Part shown: piece after piece, positions 12,680-26,029 of the stretch
How the letters are laid out: every line of letters starts with the position of its first letter
How positions within the stretch are numbered: the stretch's first letter is position 1
Source: Sanderia malayensis
Taxonomy: Eukaryota > Cnidaria > Scyphozoa > Semaeostomeae > Pelagiidae
Assembly: GCA_013076295.1 (NCBI GenBank)
Contig: RQOL01000507.1
Location: 186,001-250,000, forward strand
Length of the DNA: 64,000 bases
Direction: 5' to 3'
Program-made: the position numbers and the translations under genes
The notes under the pieces: model-generated
What the model was told of the DNA's origin: nothing
The model's input: the letters and a program-made list of their open reading frames with translations, nothing else
The model's database searches: none

Positions 12680-15600
12680 CAGTGATATTAACATTCGTTC
12701 ACACTAATTGCACATGACTTCACGTTATTACATTGCAAACTAAATAAAGTACACATGCAATTACTTGTTGTCAGTGATATTAACATTCGTTCACACTAGT
12801 TGCATCTGAATTCACGTTTTCGCAGCCGAAACCAAAAAAATACACATGCAATTACTTGATTTCAGTGATATTAACATTCGTTCAGCCTAGTTGCACATGA
12901 ATCCACGTTATTGCAGTTGGAACTAAGTAAAATACACATGCATTTTTTTCTTTTCAGTGATATCAATTTTCGTTCACGCTACTTGCATATGAAATCCCAA
13001 TATTATGGCTGAAACTAAGTAAAATACACATGGAAGTTCTTGTTTTGAGTGATATTAACATTCGTTCACACTAATTGCACACGAATCCACGCTATTACAG
13101 TTGAAACTAAGTGAAATACACATTGATTTGCTTGTTTTCAGTGAGATTACCTTCGTTCACACTATTTCCACATGAATCCACGTTATTCTAGTTGAAATTA
13201 AGTCAAATACACACGCATTAGCTTGTTTTCAGTGATCTTAACATTCGTTGACACTAATTGCACATGACTTCACCTTAGTACAGTGGAAACTAAATAAAAT
13301 ACACATGCAATTACTTGTTCTCAGTGATATTAACATTCGTTCACACTAATTGCATATGAATACATGTTTTTGCAGCCGAAACTAATTGAAATACACATGC
13401 ATTTGCTTGTTTTCAGTGATATTAACATTCGTTTACACTATTTGGAAATGAATTAACGTTTTTACAGTTGAAACTAAGTGAAATACACATGGATTTGCTT
13501 GTTTTCAGTGAGATTACCTTCGTTCACACTAATTCCACATGAATCCACGTTACTGTAGTTGAAACTAAGTCAAATACACATGCATTTGCTTCTTTTCAGT
13601 GATATTAACATTCGTTCACACTAATTGCACATGAATTCAAGTTATTGTAGCTGAAACTAAGTCAAGTACACATGCCTTTGCCTGTTTTCAGTGATATCAA
13701 CATTCGTTCCTACTAATTGCACATGACTTCACGTTATTACAGTGCAAACTAATTAAAATACACATGCATTTGCTTGTTTTCAGTGATATTAACATTCGTT
13801 CACACTAATTGCAAATGAATTCAAGTTATTGTAGCTGAAACTAAGTCAAGTACACATGCCTTTGCCTGTTTTCAGTGATATTAACATTCGTTCACACTAA
13901 TTGCACATGACTTCACGTTAGTACAGTGCAAACTAAGTAAAATACCCATGGAAGTTCTTGTTTTGAGTGATATTAACATTCGTTCACACTTATTGCACAC
14001 GAATCCACCCTATTACAGTTAAAACTAATTGAAATACACATGCATTTGCTTGTTTTCAGTGATATTAATATTCGTTCACACTATTTGCACATGAATTAAC
14101 GTTATTACAGCTGAAACTAAGTAAAGTACACATGCAATTACTTGTTTTGAGTGATATTAACATTCGTTCACGCTAATTGCATATGAATTCACGTTTTTGC
14201 TGCCGAAACTAAATGAAATACACATGCATTTGCTTATTTCAAGTGATATTAACATTCTTTCACACTTATTGCACACGAATCCACGCTATTACAGCTGAAA
14301 CTAATTGAAATACACATGCATTTGCTTGTTTTCAGGGATATTAATATTCGTTCACACTATTTGCACATGAATTAATGTTATTACAGCTGAAACTAAGTAA
14401 AGTACACATGCAATTACTTGTTTTGAGTTATTATAACATTCTTTCACACTAATTGCACATTAGCCTGCGTTATTACAGTTGAAACTAATTGAAATACACA
14501 TGGATTAGCTTGCTTTCAGTGATGTTAATATTCGTTCACATTAATTGCACACGAATTGACGTAATTACCGTTGAAACTAATTGAAATGCACATGAATCTG
14601 CTTGTGGTCAGTGATATCAACATTCGTTCCTAATAATTGCACATGACTTCACGTTAGTACAGTGCAAACTAATTAAAATACACATGCATTTGCTTGTTTT
14701 CAGTGATATTAACATTCGTTCACACTATTTGCACATGAATTCACGTTATTGTAGTTGAAACTAAGTCAAGTACACATGCCTTTGCCTGTTTTCAGTGATA
14801 TTAACATTCGTTCACACTAATTGCACATGAATTCACGTTATTGTAGTTGAAACTAAATAAAATACACATGCAATTACTTGATTTCAGTGATATTAACATT
14901 CGTTCAGCCTAGTTGCACATGAATCCACGTTATTGCAGTTGGAACTAAGTAAAATACACATGCATTTTTTTCTTTTCAGTGATATCAATTTTCGTTCACA
15001 CTACTTGCATATGAAATCTCAATATTATGGCTGAAACTAAGTAAAATACACATGGAAGTTCTTGTTTTGAGTGATATTAACATTCGTTCACACTAATTGC
15101 ATACGAATCCACGCTATTACAGTTGAAACTAAGTGAAATTCACAATGATTTGCCTGTTTTCAGTGAGATTACCTTCGTTCACACTATTTTCACATGACTT
15201 CACGTTAGTACAGTGCAAACTAATTAAAATAGACATGCATTTGCTTGTTTTCAGTGATATTAACATTCGTTCACACTAATTGCACATGAATTCACGTTAT
15301 TGTAGTTGAAACTAAGTCAAGTACACATGCCTTTGCCTTTTTTTAGTGATATTAACATTCGTTCACACTAATTGCACATGAATTCACGTTATTGTAGTTG
15401 AAACTAAATAATATACACATGCAATTACTTGTTTTCAGTGATTATAACATTCTTTCACACTAATTGCACATTAGCCTGCGTTATTACAGTTGAAACTAAT
15501 TAAAATACACATGGATTAGCTTGATTTCAGTGATATTAACATTCGTTCACATTAATTGCACATGACTTCACGTTAGTACAGTGCAGACTAAGTAAAATAC

Positions 15601-17475
15601 ACATGGAAGTTTTTGTTTTGAGTGATATCAACATTCGTTCTCAATTATTGCACACGAATCCACGCTATTACAGTTGAAACTAATTGAAATACACATGCAT
15701 TTGCTTGTTTTCAGTGATATTAACATTCGTCTACACTAATTGCACATAAATCCACGTTATTACAGTTGAAACTAAGTAAAATACACATGGCTTTGCTTGT
15801 TTTCAGTGAGATTACCTTCGTTCACACTATTTCCACATGAATCCACGTTATTGTAGTTGAAACTAAGTCAAATACACATGCATTTGCATGTTTTCAGTGA
15901 TATTAACATTCGTTCACACTAATTGCACATGACTTCACGTTATTACATTGCAAACTAAATAAAATACACATGCAATTACTTGTTGTCGGTGATATTAACA
16001 TTCGTTCACACTAATTGCATATGAATTCACGTTTTCGCAGCCGAAACCAAAAAAATACACATGCAATTACTTGATTTCAGTGATATTAACATTCGTTCAG
16101 CCTAGTTGCACATGAATCCACGTTATTGCAGTTGGAACTAAGTAAAATACACATGCATTTTTTTCTTTTCAGTGATATAAATTTTCGTTCACACTACTTG
16201 CATATGAAATACCAATATTATGGCTGAAACTAAGTAAAATACACATGGAAGTTCTTGTTTTGAGTGATATTAACATTCGTTCACACTAATTGCACACGAA
16301 TCCACGCTATTACAGTTGAAACTAAGTGAAATCCACATTGATTTGCTTGTTTTCAGTGAGATTACCTTCGTTCACACTATTTCCACATGAATCCACGTTA
16401 TTCTAGTTGAAATTAAGTCAAATACACATGCATTAGCTTGTTTTCAGTGATATTAACACTCGTTGACACTAATTGCACATGACTTCACGTTAGTACAGTG
16501 CAAACTAAATAAAATAAACATGCAATTACTTGTTCTCAGTGATATTAACATTCGTTCACACTAATTGCATATGAATTCATGTTTTTGCAGCCGAAACTAA
16601 TTGAAATACACATGCATTTGCTTGTTTTCAGTGATATTAACATTCGTTTAAACTATTTGGACATGAATTAACGTTATTACAGTTGAAACCAAGTGAAATA
16701 CACATGGATTTGCTTGTTTTCAGTGAGATTACCTTCGTTCACACTAATTCCACATGAATCCACGTTATTGTAGTTGAAACTAAGTCAAATACACATGCAT
16801 TTGCTTATTTTCAGTGATATTAACATTCGTTCACACTAATTGCACATGAATTCAAGTTATTGTAGCTGAAACTAAGTCAAGTACACATGCCTTTGCCTGT
16901 TTTCAGTGATATCAACATTCGTTCCTACTAATTGCACATGACTTCACGTTATTACAGTGCAAACTAATTAAAATACACATGCATTTGCTTGTTTTCAGTG
17001 ATATTAAAATTCGTTCACACTAATTGCACATGAATTCAAGTTATTGTAGCTGAAACTAAGTCAAGTACACATGCCTTTGCCTGTTTTCAGTGATATTAAC
17101 ATTCGTTCACACTAATTGCAGATGACTTCACGTTAGTACAGTGCAAACTAAGTAAAATACCCATGGAAGTTCTTGTTTTGAGTGATATTAACATTCGTTC
17201 ACACTTATTGCACACGAATCCACGCCATTACAGTTGAAACTAATTGAAATACACATGCATTTGCTTGTTTTCAGTGATATTAATATTCGTTCACACTATT
17301 TGCACATGAATTAACGTTATTACAGCTGAAACTAAGTAAAGTACACATGCAATTACTTGTTTTGAGTGATATTAACATTCGTTCACGCTAATTGCATATG
17401 AATTCACGTTTTTGCTGCCGAAACCAAATGAAATACACATGCATTTGCTTATTTTAAGTGATATTAACATTCTTT
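12680..17475 (+). repeat. Long-spaced HOR, 3,215 bp apart, two copies
   Basis: The run 12,680-14,260 matches 15,895-17,475 at a constant offset of about 3,215 bp (35 monomers). Shared landmarks are TTTTCGCAGC at 12,817 and 16,032, the ATACCCATGG variant near 13,942 and 17,158, and TTTTTGCTGCCGAAAC near 14,195 and 17,410. Upstream of 12,680 the offset falls by about two monomers, because 15,715-15,900 contains an extra pair (CGTCTACACTAATTG, then GAGATTACC). The 14,260-15,890 part between the copies is assembled from the same variants in a different order. Confidence 0.8.
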
Positions 17476-18715
17476 CACACTAATTGCACATTAGCTTGCG
17501 TTATTACAGTTGAAACTAATTGAAAAACACATTGATTAGCTGGCTTTCAGTGATATTAACATTCGTTCACATTAATTGCACACGAATTGACGTTATTACC
17601 GTTGAAACTAATTGAAATGCACATGAATCTGCTTGTGTTCAGTGATATCAACATTCGTTCCTAATAATTGCACATGACTTCACGTTAGTACAGTGCAAAC
17701 TAATTAAAATACACATGCATTTGCTTGTTTTCAGTGATATTAACATTCGTTCACACTAATTGCACATGAATTCACGTTATTGTAGTTGAAACTAAGTCAA
17801 GTACACATGCCTTTGCCTGTTTTTAGTGATATTTACATTCGTTCACACTAATTGCACATGAATTCACGTTATTACAGCTGAAACTAAATAAAATACACAT
17901 GCAATTACTTGTTTTCAGTGATTATAACATTCTTTCACACTAATTGCACATTAGCCTGCGTTATTACAGTTGAAACTAATTGAAATACACATGGATTAGC
18001 TTGATTTCAGTGATATTAACATTCGTTCACATTAATTGCACATGACTTCACGTTAGTACAGTGCAGACTAAGTAAAATACACATGGAAGTTCTTGTTTTG
18101 AGTGATAGCAACATTCGTTCACAATTATTGCACACGAATCCACGCTATTACAGTTGAAACTAATTGAAATACACATGCATTTGCTTGTTTTCAGTGATAT
18201 TAACATTCATCTACACTAATTGCACATAAATCCACGTTATTACAGTTGAAACTAAGTAAAATACACATGGATTTGCTTGTTTTCAGTGAGATTATCTTCG
18301 TTCACACTATTTCCACATGAATCCACGTTATTTTAGTTGAAACTAAGCCAAATACACATGCATTTGCATGTTTTCAGTGATATTAACATTCGTTCACACT
18401 AATTGCACATGACTTCACGTTATTACATTGCAAACTAAAGAAAATACACATGAAATTACTTGTTATCAGTGATATTAACATTGGTTCACACTAATTGCAT
18501 ATCAATTCACGTTTTCGCAGCCGAAACCAAAAAAATACACATGCAATTACTTGATTTCAGTGATATTAACATTCGTTCAGCCTAGTTGCACATGAATCCA
18601 CGTTATTGCAGTTGGAACTAAGTAAAATACACATGCATTTTTTTCTTTTCAGTGATATCAATTTTCGTTCACACTACTTGCATATGAAATCCCAATATTA
18701 TGGCTGAAACTAAGT
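15190..18715 (+). repeat. 27-mer HOR, ~2,480 bp spacing, overlapping copies
   Basis: The run 15,190-16,235 matches 17,670-18,715 at 2,480 bp (27 monomers). TTTTCGCAGC lies at 16,032 and 18,512, and the GTGCAGACTAAG variant at about 15,583 and 18,062. The length equals the 2,481-bp spacing at 1.6-5.6 kb, but the monomer content is different. Equal length does not therefore mean the same unit. It overlaps the 3,215-bp pair, showing successive rounds of copying with different register. Confidence 0.8.
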
Positions 18716-19770
18716 AAAATACCCATGGAAGTTCTTGTTTTGAGTGATATTAACATTCGTTCACACTTATTGCACACGAATCCACGCTATTACAGTTGAA
18801 ACTAATTGAAATACACATGCATTTGCTTGTTTTCAGTGATATTAATATTCGTTCACACTATTTGCACATGAATTAACGTTATTACAGCTGAAACTAAGTA
18901 AAGTACACATGCAATTACTTGTTTTGAGTGATATTAACATTCGTTCACACTAATTGCACATTAGCTTGCGTTATTACAGTTGAAACTAATTGAAATACAC
19001 ATGAATCTGCTTGTGTTCAGTGATATCAACATTCGTTCCTAATAATTGCACATGACTTCACGTTAGTACAGTGCAAACTAATTAAAATACACATGCATTT
19101 GCTTGTTTTCAGTGATATTAACATTCGTTCACACTAATTGCACATGAATTCACGTTATTGTAGTTGAAACTAAGTCAAGTACACATGCCTTTGCTTGTTT
19201 TCAGTGATATTAACATTCGTTCACACTAATTGCACATGACTTCACGTTATTACATTGCAAACTAAATAAAATACACATGAAATTACTTGTTGTCAGTGAT
19301 ATTAACATTCGTTCACACTAATTGCATATGAATTCACGTTTTCGCAGCCGAAACCAAAAAAATACACATGCAATTACTTGATTTCAGTGATATTAACATT
19401 CGTTCAGCCTAGTTGCACATGAATCCACGTTATTGCAGTTGGAACTAAGTAAAATACACATGCATTTTTTTCTTTTCAGTGATATCAATTTTCGTTCACA
19501 CTACTTGCACATGAAATCCCAATATTATGGCTGAAACTAAGTAAAATACACGTGGAAGTTCTTGTTTTGAGTGATATTAACATTCGTTCACCCTTATTGC
19601 ACACGAATCCACGCTATTACAATTGAAACTAATTGAAATACACATGCATTTGCTTGTTTTCAGTGATATTAACATTCGTTCACACTATTTGCACATGAAT
19701 TAACGTTATTACAGCCGAAACTAAGTAAAGTACACATGCAATTACTTGTTTTGAGAGATATTAGCATTCG
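18365..19770 (+). repeat. 9-mer duplication, ~827 bp, two copies
   Basis: TTTTCGCAGC at 18,512 and 19,339 is 827 bp apart, equal to nine monomers. Matching continues through the pyrimidine-tract monomer (18,637 and 19,464), the CCCAATATTATGG monomer, the TTATTGCACACG monomer and the following GAATTAACG monomer. Copy 2 fades at about 19,770, where ATTAGCATTCG replaces ATTAACATTCG and introduces the first right-domain variants. Confidence 0.8.
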
Positions 19771-19828
19771 TTCACGCTCATTGCATATGAATTCACGCTT
19801 TTGCAGCCGAAACTAATTGAAATATACG

Positions 19829-20838
19829 TTCATTTGCTTGTTTTCAGTGATATTAACATTCGTTCACACAATTTGCACATGAATTAACGCTATTACAGCC
19901 GAAACTAAGTAAAGTACACATGCAATTACTTGTTTTGAGTGATATTAGCATTCGTTCACGCTCATTGCATATGAATTCACGTTTTTGCAGCCGAAACTAA
20001 TTGAAATATACGTGCATTTGGTTATTTTCAGTGATATTAACATTCGTTTACACTATTTGCACATGAATTAACGTTATTACAGTTGAAACTAAGTAAAATA
20101 CACATGCATTTTTTTCTTTTCAGTGATATCAATTTTCATTCACACTACTGGCACATGAAATCCCAATATTATGGCTGAAACTAAGTAAAATACACATGGA
20201 AGTTCTTGTTTTGAGTGATATTAACATTCGTTCACACTAATTGCACACAAATCTACGCTATTACAGTTGAAACTTATTGAAATACACATGCATTTGCTTG
20301 TTTTCAGTGATATTAACATTCGTTCACACTATTTGCACATGAATTAACGTTATTACAGCCGAAACTAAGTAAAGTACACATGCAATTACTTGTTTTGAGT
20401 GATATTAGCATTCGTTCACGCTCATTGCATATGAATTCACGTTTTTGCAGCCGAAACTAATTGAAATATACGTGCATTTGGTTATTTTCAGTGATATTAA
20501 CATTCGTTTACACTATTTGCACATGAATTAACGTTATTACAGTTGAAACTAAGTAAAATACACATGCATTTTTTTCTTTTCAGTGATATCAATTTTCATT
20601 CACACTACTGGCACATGAAATCCCAATATTATGGCTGAAACTAAGTAAAATACACATGGAAGTTCTTGTTTTGAGTGATATTAACATTCGTTCACACTAA
20701 TTGCACACAAATCTACGCTATTACAGTTGAAACTTATTGAAATACACATGCATTTGCTTGTTTTCAGTGATATTAACATTCGTTCACACTATTTGCACAT
20801 GAATTAACGTTATTACAGCTGAAACTAAGTAAAGTACA
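19829..20838 (+). repeat. 5-mer duplication, 460 bp, two copies plus a partial
   Basis: CTCATTGCAT at 19,961 and 20,421 is exactly 460 bp apart, five 92-bp monomers with no net indel. Copy 1 is about 19,829-20,288, copy 2 about 20,289-20,748, and about 90 bases of a third copy follow. From about 19,900 onwards the two copies looked identical wherever I compared them. The 5-mer mixes a right-type monomer (TATACGTGCATTTGG) with the pyrimidine-tract cassette, so it sits at the left/right domain junction. Confidence 0.92.
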
Positions 20839-21480
20839 AAGCAATTTTTTGCTTTGAGTGATATTAACATTCGTTCACACTAATTGCACATGAATCCACG
20901 TTATTGCAGTTGAAACTAAGTGAAATACACATGCATGTGCTTGTTTTCATTGATATTAACATTGGTTGACACTAATTGCCCATGAATTCACGTTATTACA
21001 GCTGAATCTAAGTGAAATACACAAGCATATGCTTGTTTTCAGTGCTATTAACATTCGTCTACACTAATTGCACATAAATCCACGTTATTACAGTTGAAAC
21101 TAAGTGAAATACACATGCATTTGCTTGTTTTCAGTGATATTAACATTCGTTCACACTATTTGCACATGAATTAACGTTATTACAGCTGAAACTAAGTAAA
21201 GTACACATGCAATTTTTTGCTTTGAGTGATATTAACATTCGTTCACACTAATTGCACATGAATCCACGTTATTGCAGTTGAAACTAAGTGAAATACACAT
21301 GCATGTGCTTGTTTTCATTGATATTAACATTGGTTGACACTAATTGCCCATGAATTCACGTTATTACAGCTGAATCTAAGTGAAATACACAAGCATATGC
21401 TTGTTTTCAGTGCTATTAACGTTCTTCTACACTAATTGCACATAAATCCACGTTACTACAGTTGAAACTAAGTGAAATAC
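20745..21480 (+). repeat. 4-mer duplication, 366/368 bp, two copies
   Basis: GCTTTGAGTG is at 20,851 and 21,219 (368 bp). Before that point the spacing is 366, because copy 1 reads TACAAAGCAA where copy 2 reads TACACATGCAA, two bases longer. The unit contains the TTGGTTGACACTAATTGCCC monomer and the GCTGAATCTAAG monomer. Both are otherwise seen only near 2,110-2,190 and 4,610-4,670. Confidence 0.9.
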
Positions 21481-23009
21481 ACATGGATTTGCTTGTTTTC
21501 AGTGAGATTAACATTCGTTCACACTAATTGCACATGAATTTACGTTATTACAGCTGAACTAAATAAAATACACATGCAATTACTTGTTTTCAGTGATTAT
21601 AACATTCTTTCACACTAATTGCACATTAATCTACGTTTTTACAGTTGAAACTAATTGAAATACACATGCATTTGCCTGTTTTCAGTGATATTAACATTCG
21701 TTCACACTATTTGCACATGAATTAACGTTATTACAGCTGAAATTAAGTAAAGTACACATGCAATTACTTGTTTTGAGTGATATTAACATTCGTTTACGCT
21801 AATTGCATATGAATTCACGTTTTTGCAGCCGAAACTAATTGAAATACACATGCATTTGCTTATTTTCAGTGATATTAACATTCGTTTACACTATTTGCAC
21901 ATGAATTAACGTTATTACAGTTGAAACTAAGTGAAATGTACATGGATTTGCTTGTTTTCAGTGAGATTACCTTCGTTCACACTATTTGCACATGCATCCA
22001 CGTTATTGTAGTTGAAATTAAGTCAAATACACATCCATTGGCTTGTTTTCAGTGATATTAACATTCGTTGACACTAATTGCACTTGACTTCACGTTAGTA
22101 CAGTGCAAACTAAGTAAAATACACATGAAAGTTCTTGTTTTGAGCGATATTAACATTCGTTCACACTTATTGCACACGAATCCACGCTATTACAGTCGAA
22201 ACTTACTGAAATACACATGCATTTGCTTATTTTCAGTGACATTAACATTCGTTTTCACTATTTGCACATGAATTAACGTTATTATAGTTGAAACTAAGTG
22301 AAATACTCATGGGTTGGCTTGTTTTCTGTGAGATTACCTTCGCTCACACTATTTCCACATGAATCCACGTTATTGTAGTTGAAATTAAGTCAAATACACA
22401 TCCATTGGCTTGTTTTCAGTGATATTAACATTCGTTCACACTATTTGCACATGAATTAACGTTATTACAGCCGAAACTAAGTAAAGTACACATGCAATTA
22501 CTTGTTTTGAGTGATATTAGCATTCGTTCACGCTAATTGCATATGAATTCACGTTTTTGCAGCCGAAACTAATTGAAATACACGTGCATTTGCTTATTTT
22601 CAGTGATATTAACATTCGTTTACACTATTTGCACATGAATTAACGTTATTACAGTTGAAACTAAGTGAAATACACATGGGTTTCCTTGTTTTCAGTGAGA
22701 TTACCTTCGTTCACACTATTTCCACATGAATCCACGTTATTGTAGTTGAAATTAAGTCAAATACACATGCATTGGCTTGTTTTCAGTGATATTAACATTC
22801 GTTGACACTAATTGCACATGACTTCACGTTAGTACAGTGCAAACTAAATAAAATACACATGCAATTACTTGTTCTCAGCGATATTAACATTCGTTCACAC
22901 TAATTGCATATGAATTCACGTTTTTGCAGCCGAAACTAATTGAAATACACATGCATTTGCTTGTTTTCAGTGATATTAACATTCGTTTACACTATTTGCA
23001 CATGAATTA
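21481..23009 (+). repeat. Satellite monomers, start of right domain
   Basis: About sixteen monomers appear with no local tandem HOR. This is where GAAATTAAGTAAAGTAC (near 21,740) and GAATTAACGTTATTACAG-type monomers become dominant. It carries the first copy of a recurring 204-bp open frame (22,068-22,271) that travels with the repeat and is not a gene. The 21.7-22.06 kb part is copied near 35.65-36.0 kb. Confidence 0.8.
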
Positions 23010-26000
23010 ACATTATTACACTTGAAACTAAGTGAAATACACATGGATTTGCTTGTTTTCAGTGAGATTACCTTCGTCCACACTAATTCCACATGAATCC
23101 ACGTTATAGTAGTTGAAACTAAGTCAAATACACATGCATTTGCCTGTTTTCAGTGATATTAACATTCGTTCACACTAATTGCACATGAATTTACGTTATT
23201 ACAGCTGAAACTAAATAAAATACACATGCAATTACTTGTTTTCAGTGATTATAACGTTCTTTCACACTAATTGCACATTAATCTACGTTTTTGCAGTTGA
23301 AACTAATTGAAATACACATGCATTTGCCTGTTTTCAGTGATATTAACATTCGTTCACACTATTTGCACATGAATTAATGTTATTACAGCTGAAATTAAGT
23401 AAAGTACACATGCAATTACTTGTTTTGAGTGATATTAACATTCGTTCACGCTAATTGCATATGAATTCACGTTTTTGCAGCCGAAACTAATTGAAATACA
23501 CATGCATTTGCTTTTTTCAGTGATATTAACATTCGTCTACACTAATTGCACATCAATCCACGTTCTTAGAGTTGAAACTAAGTAAAATACACATGGATTT
23601 GCTTGTCTTCAGTGAGATTAACATTCGTTCACACTAATTGCACATGACTTCACGTTATTACATTGCAAACTAAATAAAATACACATGCAATTACTTGTTG
23701 TCAGTGATATTAACATTCGTTCACACTAATTGCATATGAATTCACCTTTTCGCAGCCGAAACCAAAAAAATACACATGCAATTACTTGATTTCAGTGATA
23801 TCAACCTTCGTTCAGCCTAGTTGTACATGAATCCACGTTATTGCAGTTGGAACTAAGTAAAATACACATGCATTTTTTTCTTTTCAGTGATATCAATTTT
23901 CGTTCACACTACTTGCACATGAAATCCCAATATTATGGCTGAAACTAAGAAAAATACACATGGAAGTTCTTGTTTTGAGTGATGTTAACATTCGTTCACA
24001 CTAATTGCACACGAATCCACGTTATAGTAGTTGAAACTAAGTCAAATACACATGCATTTGCCTGTTTTCAGTAATATTAACATTCGTTCACACTAATTGC
24101 ACATGAATTTACGTTATTACAGCTGAACTAAATAAAATACACATGCAATTACTTGTTTTCAGTGATTATAACATTCTTTCACACTAATTGCACATTAATC
24201 TACGTTTTTACAGTTGAAACTAATTGAAATACACATGCATTTGCTTGTTTTCAGTGATATTAACATTCGTTCACACTATTTGCACATAAATTAACGTTAT
24301 TACAGCTGAAATTAAGTAAAGTACACATGCAATTACTTGTTTTGAGTGATATTAACATTCGTTTACGCTAATTGCATATGAATTCACGTTTTTGCAGCCG
24401 AAACTAATTGAAATACACATGCATTTGCTTATTTTCAGTAATATTAACATTCGTTTACACTATTTGCAAATGAATTAACGTTATTACAGTTGAAACTAAG
24501 TGAAATACACATGGATTTGCTTGTTTTCAGTGAGATTACCTTCATTCACACTAATTCCACATGAATCCACGTTATAGTAGTTGAAACTAAGTCAAATACA
24601 CATGCATTTGCCTGTTTTCAGTGATATTAACATTCGTTCACACTAATTGCACATGAATTTACGTTATTACAGCTGAAACTAAATAAAATACACATGCAAT
24701 TACTTGTTTTCAGTGATTATAACGTTCTTTCACACTAATTGCACATTAATCTACGTTTTTGCAGTTGAAACTAATTGAAATACACATGCATTTGCCTGTT
24801 TTCAGTGATATTAACATTCGTTCACACTATTTGCACATGAATTAATGTTATTACAGCTGAAATTAAGTAAAGTACACATGCAATTACTTGTTTTGAGTGA
24901 TATTAACATTCGTTCACGCTAATTGCATATGAATTCACGTTTTTGCAGCCGAAACTAATTGAAATACACATGCATTTGCTTTTTTCAGTGATATTAACAT
25001 TCGTCTACACTAATTGCACATCAATCCACGTTCTTAGAGTTGAAACTAAGTAAAATACACATGGATTTGCTTGTCTTCAGTGAGATTAACATTCGTTCAC
25101 ACTAATTGCACATGACTTCACGTTATTACATTGCAAACTAAATAAAATACACATGCAATTACTTGTTGTCAGTGATATTAACATTCGTTCACACTAAATG
25201 CATATGAATTCACCTTTTCGCAGCCGAAACCAAAAAAATACACATGCAATTACTTGATTTCAGTGATATCAACCTTCGTTCAGCCTAGTTGTACATGAAT
25301 CCACGTTATTGCAGTTGGAACTAAGTAAAATACACATGCATTTTTTTCTTTTCAGTGATATCAATTTTCGTTCACACTACTTGCACATGAAATCCCAATA
25401 TTATGGCTGAAACTAAGAAAAATACACATGGAAGTTCTTGTTTTGAGTGATGTTAACATTCGTTCACACTAATTGCACACGAATCCACGTTATAGTAGTT
25501 GAAACTAAGTCAAATACACATGCATTTGCCTGTTTTCAGTAATATTAACATTCGTTCACACTAATTGCACATGAATTTACGTTATTACAGCTGAACTAAA
25601 TAAAATACACATGCAATTACTTGTTTTCAGTGATTATAACATTCTTTCACACTAATTGCACATTAATCTACGTTTTTACAGTTGAAACTAATTGAAATAC
25701 ACATGCATTTGCTTGTTTTCAGTGATATTAACATTCGTTCACACTATTTGCACATAAATTAACGTTATTACAGCTGAAATTAAGTAAAGTACACATGCAA
25801 TTACTTGTTTTGAGTGATATTAACATTCGTTTACGCTAATTGCATATGAATTCACGTTTTTGCAGCCGAAACTAATTGAAATACACATGCATTTGCTTAT
25901 TTTCAGTAATATTAACATTCGTTTACACTATTTGCAAATGAATTAACGTTATTACAGTTGAAACTAAGTGAAATACACATGGATTTGCTTGTTTTCAGTG

Positions 26001-26017
26001 AGATTACCTTCGTTCAC
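23010..26017 (+). repeat. 16-mer HOR, 1,468 bp, two copies
   Basis: CGTTCTTAGAG occurs at 23,561 and 25,029, exactly 1,468 bp apart (16 monomers). The copies are about 23,010-24,477 and 24,478-26,017. Each contains the shortened CATTTGCTTTTTTCAG monomer, the CACCTTTTCGCAGC variant, the pyrimidine-tract cassette and a GCTGAACTAAATAAA monomer with one A lost. A related 1,468-bp unit is tandem at 31.5-34.5 kb. Confidence 0.9.
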
Positions 26018-26029
26018 ACTATTTGCACA

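Noticed and set aside
11071..12826. Reading the 1,746-bp spacing here as another copy of the 1,745-bp 19-mer
   Set aside because: Only the spacing agrees. The order of monomer variants between the two landmarks differs from the 19-mer unit at 5.1-10.1 kb.
22068..22271. Recurring 67-codon open frame on the plus strand (also at 27,575, 30,328, 32,436, 33,904, 36,384, 38,315, 39,049, 44,164, 51,947, 54,038 and 56,589) as a possible conserved small protein
   Set aside because: Each starts at TTG, not ATG, and spans 2.2 satellite monomers. The apparent conservation is simply HOR copying. Differences between copies include amino-acid changes with no sign of selection, and the copies near 47.66 and 59.88 kb are broken by one-base indels. 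There is no promoter or codon signal.
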